Positions 5,611 to 6,990 of a DNA stretch of 6,990 nucleotides are shown here, piece by piece. A program made the translations under genes and the position numbers. The DNA is from Bacillota bacterium (GTDB lineage: Bacteria; Bacillota_E; JAJZYS01; JAILZS01): the NCBI GenBank assembly GCA_021817625.1, contig JAKASY010000098.1, positions 1 through 6,990 of the forward strand, given 5' to 3'. The notes under the pieces are model-generated. The model searched no databases. It saw only the letters and a program-made list of their open reading frames with translations, and was not told the DNA's origin. Positions within the stretch are counted from its first letter, which is position 1. Each line of letters starts with the position of its first letter.

Positions 5611-5644
5611 CGAGACGCCCCGGCAGGTAAGCCCCGGCGTCTCG
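5611..5644 (+). terminator. Terminator-like hairpin after the glycosidase-like gene
   Basis: CGAGACGCC (5611-5619) pairs perfectly with GGCGTCTCG (5636-5644) over a 16-base loop that can fold a small inner GGC/GCC stem. It begins 21 bases after the stop codon. There is no T-run, so termination may be partial and the next gene could still be reached by read-through. Confidence 0.5.
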
Positions 5645-5706
5645 CGAACCCGGCGCTAGTCGGGCGTGCGCCGCGCGCGGCCGCGCCGGGCCGGAAGGGG
5701 GCGTCC

Positions 5707-6501
5707 ATGGGCCGCTCGCTGCCGATGCGCGCGACCTGCGTGCTCTTCGCCCTCGCCGTCGCGACGATCGCCTTTCCGATCCAGCCGACGCCCAAGGTCG
5801 TGCGGCCGTTCCTCGTCTACTACGGCGGCTTTCCTGCCCATGGCGGTCCCGCCCTCGCCCGCCAGCTGGCGGCGCGCTTTCGCGGCTACCCCGTCGTTGT
5901 CTTTGGCTGGGCGCTGCGCCGGCCCGCGCTCGCCGCGCGCGTGCGCGCGGCGCTGCCCCACACGCGTTTTTACGGCTACGTGGACACCGGGCACGTGCGC
6001 ATGGCGCAGGTGGTCGAGGAGCTCGCCGCCCTGCGTCGCCTGCGCTTCGCCGGCGCGCTCCTCGACGACGTAGGCAGCGGCCTCAGCGCCCACCAGGCAG
6101 CCCTCCAGGCGATCGTGGACGCCGCCTACCACGACCACCTGCACGTGCTCCTGAACAGCTTCGACCCCGCCCCCGTCGCCGCGCTGCGACTGCGTCCCGC
6201 CCAGACCGCCGTCCTGTGCGAAGACTGGGTGTTCAGCGACGGCGCCTGGCACGCGCCCCGCCCGGAGGCCGCGTACGCCACCCTCTTCCGCCTCGAGGCG
6301 CGCGGCGTCGCCGTGTTCATGATCGTCACCGCCGCGCGCGCGCCGGTCCAAGCGGCGGCGGTGGCGGCGGGCGTGCGCGCCACCGTCTACCGCGAGTACG
6401 GTGGCTACCTGAGCGTCTCGGGGCCGTACTACTCGGCCCAGTCGAACGCCATCTTCCCCGTCGGGCGACTGCGCGCCATGCTCGCCGCGATCTCCTTCTA
6501 G
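5707..6501 (+). CDS. Secreted spherulin-4-like TIM-barrel protein (GH135/GH114-type)
   Basis: The 264-residue protein resembles the spherulation-specific family 4 fold (PF12138), which includes fungal Sph3 (GH135), an endo-hydrolase of galactosaminogalactan. Matching blocks are VYYGGF near the N-terminus, FYGYVDTGH (residues 88-96, family GYVdTgyg), RFAGALLDDVGSG (D120, D121; family gvdGiFlDEv), VLLNSFDP (family vvlNPG) and TAVLCEDWVF (E172; family vvvfEg). In Sph3 the catalytic acids are an adjacent Asp-Glu pair and a later Glu; here the pair is Asp-Asp and the later Glu is kept, at a similar spacing (51 against 55). The N-terminus (MRATCVLFALAVATIAF) is a signal peptide or membrane anchor; the cysteine is not in a lipobox. 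ATG 5707 is supported by GGAAGGGGG at 5693-5701; ATG 5725 is an alternative. The gene follows the GT2 pair on the same strand and probably serves the same polysaccharide. Family resemblance is by eye. Confidence 0.72.
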   Translation: MGRSLPMRATCVLFALAVATIAFPIQPTPKVVRPFLVYYGGFPAHGGPALARQLAARFRGYPVVVFGWALRRPALAARVRAALPHTRFYGYVDTGHVRMAQVVEELAALRRLRFAGALLDDVGSGLSAHQAALQAIVDAAYHDHLHVLLNSFDPAPVAALRLRPAQTAVLCEDWVFSDGAWHAPRPEAAYATLFRLEARGVAVFMIVTAARAPVQAAAVAAGVRATVYREYGGYLSVSGPYYSAQSNAIFPVGRLRAMLAAISF

Positions 6502-6504
6502 CGC

Positions 6505-6536
6505 CGCCCGACGCCCGGGGAGGTGGCCGTCGGGCG
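6505..6536 (+). terminator. Terminator-like hairpin after the spherulin-4-like gene
   Basis: CGCCCGACG (6505-6513) pairs perfectly with CGTCGGGCG (6528-6536) over a 14-base loop, three bases after the TAG stop. No T-run follows. The next gene begins 50 bases further on with its own ribosome site. Confidence 0.5.
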
Positions 6537-6574
6537 CGACGAGAACGGGATGGCGTTCTCCAATCCCGGCGCAT

Positions 6575-6579
6575 GGAGG
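6575..6579 (+). promoter_or_regulatory. Ribosome binding site for the membrane protein at the right edge
   Basis: A perfect GGAGG lies seven bases before TTG at 6587. The ATG at 6573 overlaps this site and opens a different, non-membrane frame, so the TTG is the better start. Confidence 0.65.
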
Positions 6580-6586
6580 CACGCCC

Positions 6587-6990
6587 TTGGTCCTGCTCCT
6601 CGCCAAGATCGTCGGCACGCCTCTCCTGATCGTCGGCGTAAGCCTGGTTGCCCGCCGCTTCGGCCCCGGCGCCGGCGGCGTCCTCGCTGGCCTGCCGCTC
6701 GCCTCTGGGCCGGTGGCGGGGCTCCTCGTGGCCGCCCACGGCGCCGCCTTCGGCCTCGGCGCCGCCGAGGGCATCCTCCTGGGCCTCTTGGGCGCCCAGG
6801 CGTTCATCCTGGCGTATGCGCTCGTGGCCCTGCGCGCCGCATGGCCCGCTGCCCTCGCCGCCGCGTTCGCCGCCTTCGGCGTGGTCGGCACGGCCGCCTA
6901 CCTATCCCGTCCGCCCCTCGCGTTCGACCTGCCTGCCGTGCTCGCCGGCCTCCTCCTCCTGAACCGCGCCCTGGGAAGGCGCGCCAAGAT
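6587..6990 (+). CDS. Multi-pass membrane protein, N-terminal part (runs off the right edge)
   Basis: The open frame from TTG at 6587 continues through the last base of the window (134 codons visible, no stop). The product is strongly hydrophobic, with about four complete membrane helices and the start of a fifth: near residues 2-22 (VLLLAKIVGTPLLIVGVSLV), 30-49, 57-80, 85-105 and from 112. The loop GLPLASGPVAGLL after helix 1 is a pattern I associate with a family of uncharacterised small bacterial membrane proteins; a link to the GlpM family is possible but unproven. Third codon positions are almost all G or C, as in the genes to its left, which supports real coding. It is separated from the spherulin-4-like gene by a hairpin, so it may not belong to the polysaccharide operon. 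No function can be assigned. Confidence 0.75.
   Translation, partial: MVLLLAKIVGTPLLIVGVSLVARRFGPGAGGVLAGLPLASGPVAGLLVAAHGAAFGLGAAEGILLGLLGAQAFILAYALVALRAAWPAALAAAFAAFGVVGTAAYLSRPPLAFDLPAVLAGLLLLNRALGRRAK

Noticed and set aside
5656..6891. 411-codon open frame on the minus strand
   Set aside because: Spans antisense across two plus-strand genes and the hairpin between them; composition is typical of a shadow frame.

Overview
This is a GC-rich bacterial window with two different halves. The left part (about 1-3190) is gene-sparse. It holds two intact genes, a small RRM RNA-binding protein on the minus strand and an acyl-ACP desaturase on the plus strand. These lie among degraded pieces: the C-terminal tail of an ABC-2 type permease and two separate fragments of a sigma factor of the sporulation SigE/SigK type. 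The right part (about 3197-6990) is compact and entirely plus-strand: a membrane GT2 glycosyltransferase, a secreted TIM-barrel glycosidase-like protein overlapping it by 4 bases, a secreted spherulin-4-like (GH135/GH114-type) protein, and the start of a multi-pass membrane protein that runs off the right edge.

Organism: the sigma fragments carry the ENTGED/EDLI/IGLIKA signature of the Bacillota mother-cell sigma factors, so a high-GC, possibly spore-forming Bacillota lineage (Symbiobacterium/Thermaerobacter/Sulfobacillus-like) is my best guess, with low confidence. The desaturase needs O2, which points to an aerobic or microaerobic life. No rRNA, tRNA, CRISPR array or transposase was seen.

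Layout: 1-285, non-coding with strong hairpins; 286-507 (-), ABC-2 permease remnant; 596-868 (-), RRM protein; 1113-1347 (-), N-terminal sigma remnant with a one-base frameshift; 1348-1846, non-coding with hairpins; 1847-2782 (+), acyl-ACP desaturase; 2889-3026 (-), C-terminal sigma remnant; 3082-3090, candidate extended -10 promoter; 3197-4471, GT2; 4468-5589, glycosidase-like protein; 5707-6501, spherulin-4-like protein; 6587 to the edge, membrane protein.

How the genes may work together: GT2 plus two exported glycosidase-like TIM barrels is the kind of set found in exopolysaccharide loci, where a membrane synthase makes a polymer and secreted hydrolases trim it. The polymer is unknown, and this grouping is the best candidate here for an undescribed system. 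The second interesting point is the split sigma-factor remnant. Its N-terminal and C-terminal pieces share a near-identical 27-base direct repeat and flank the desaturase in permuted order. Recombination at the repeat would join them on a circle, which recalls the sigK/skin arrangement, although both pieces look decayed.
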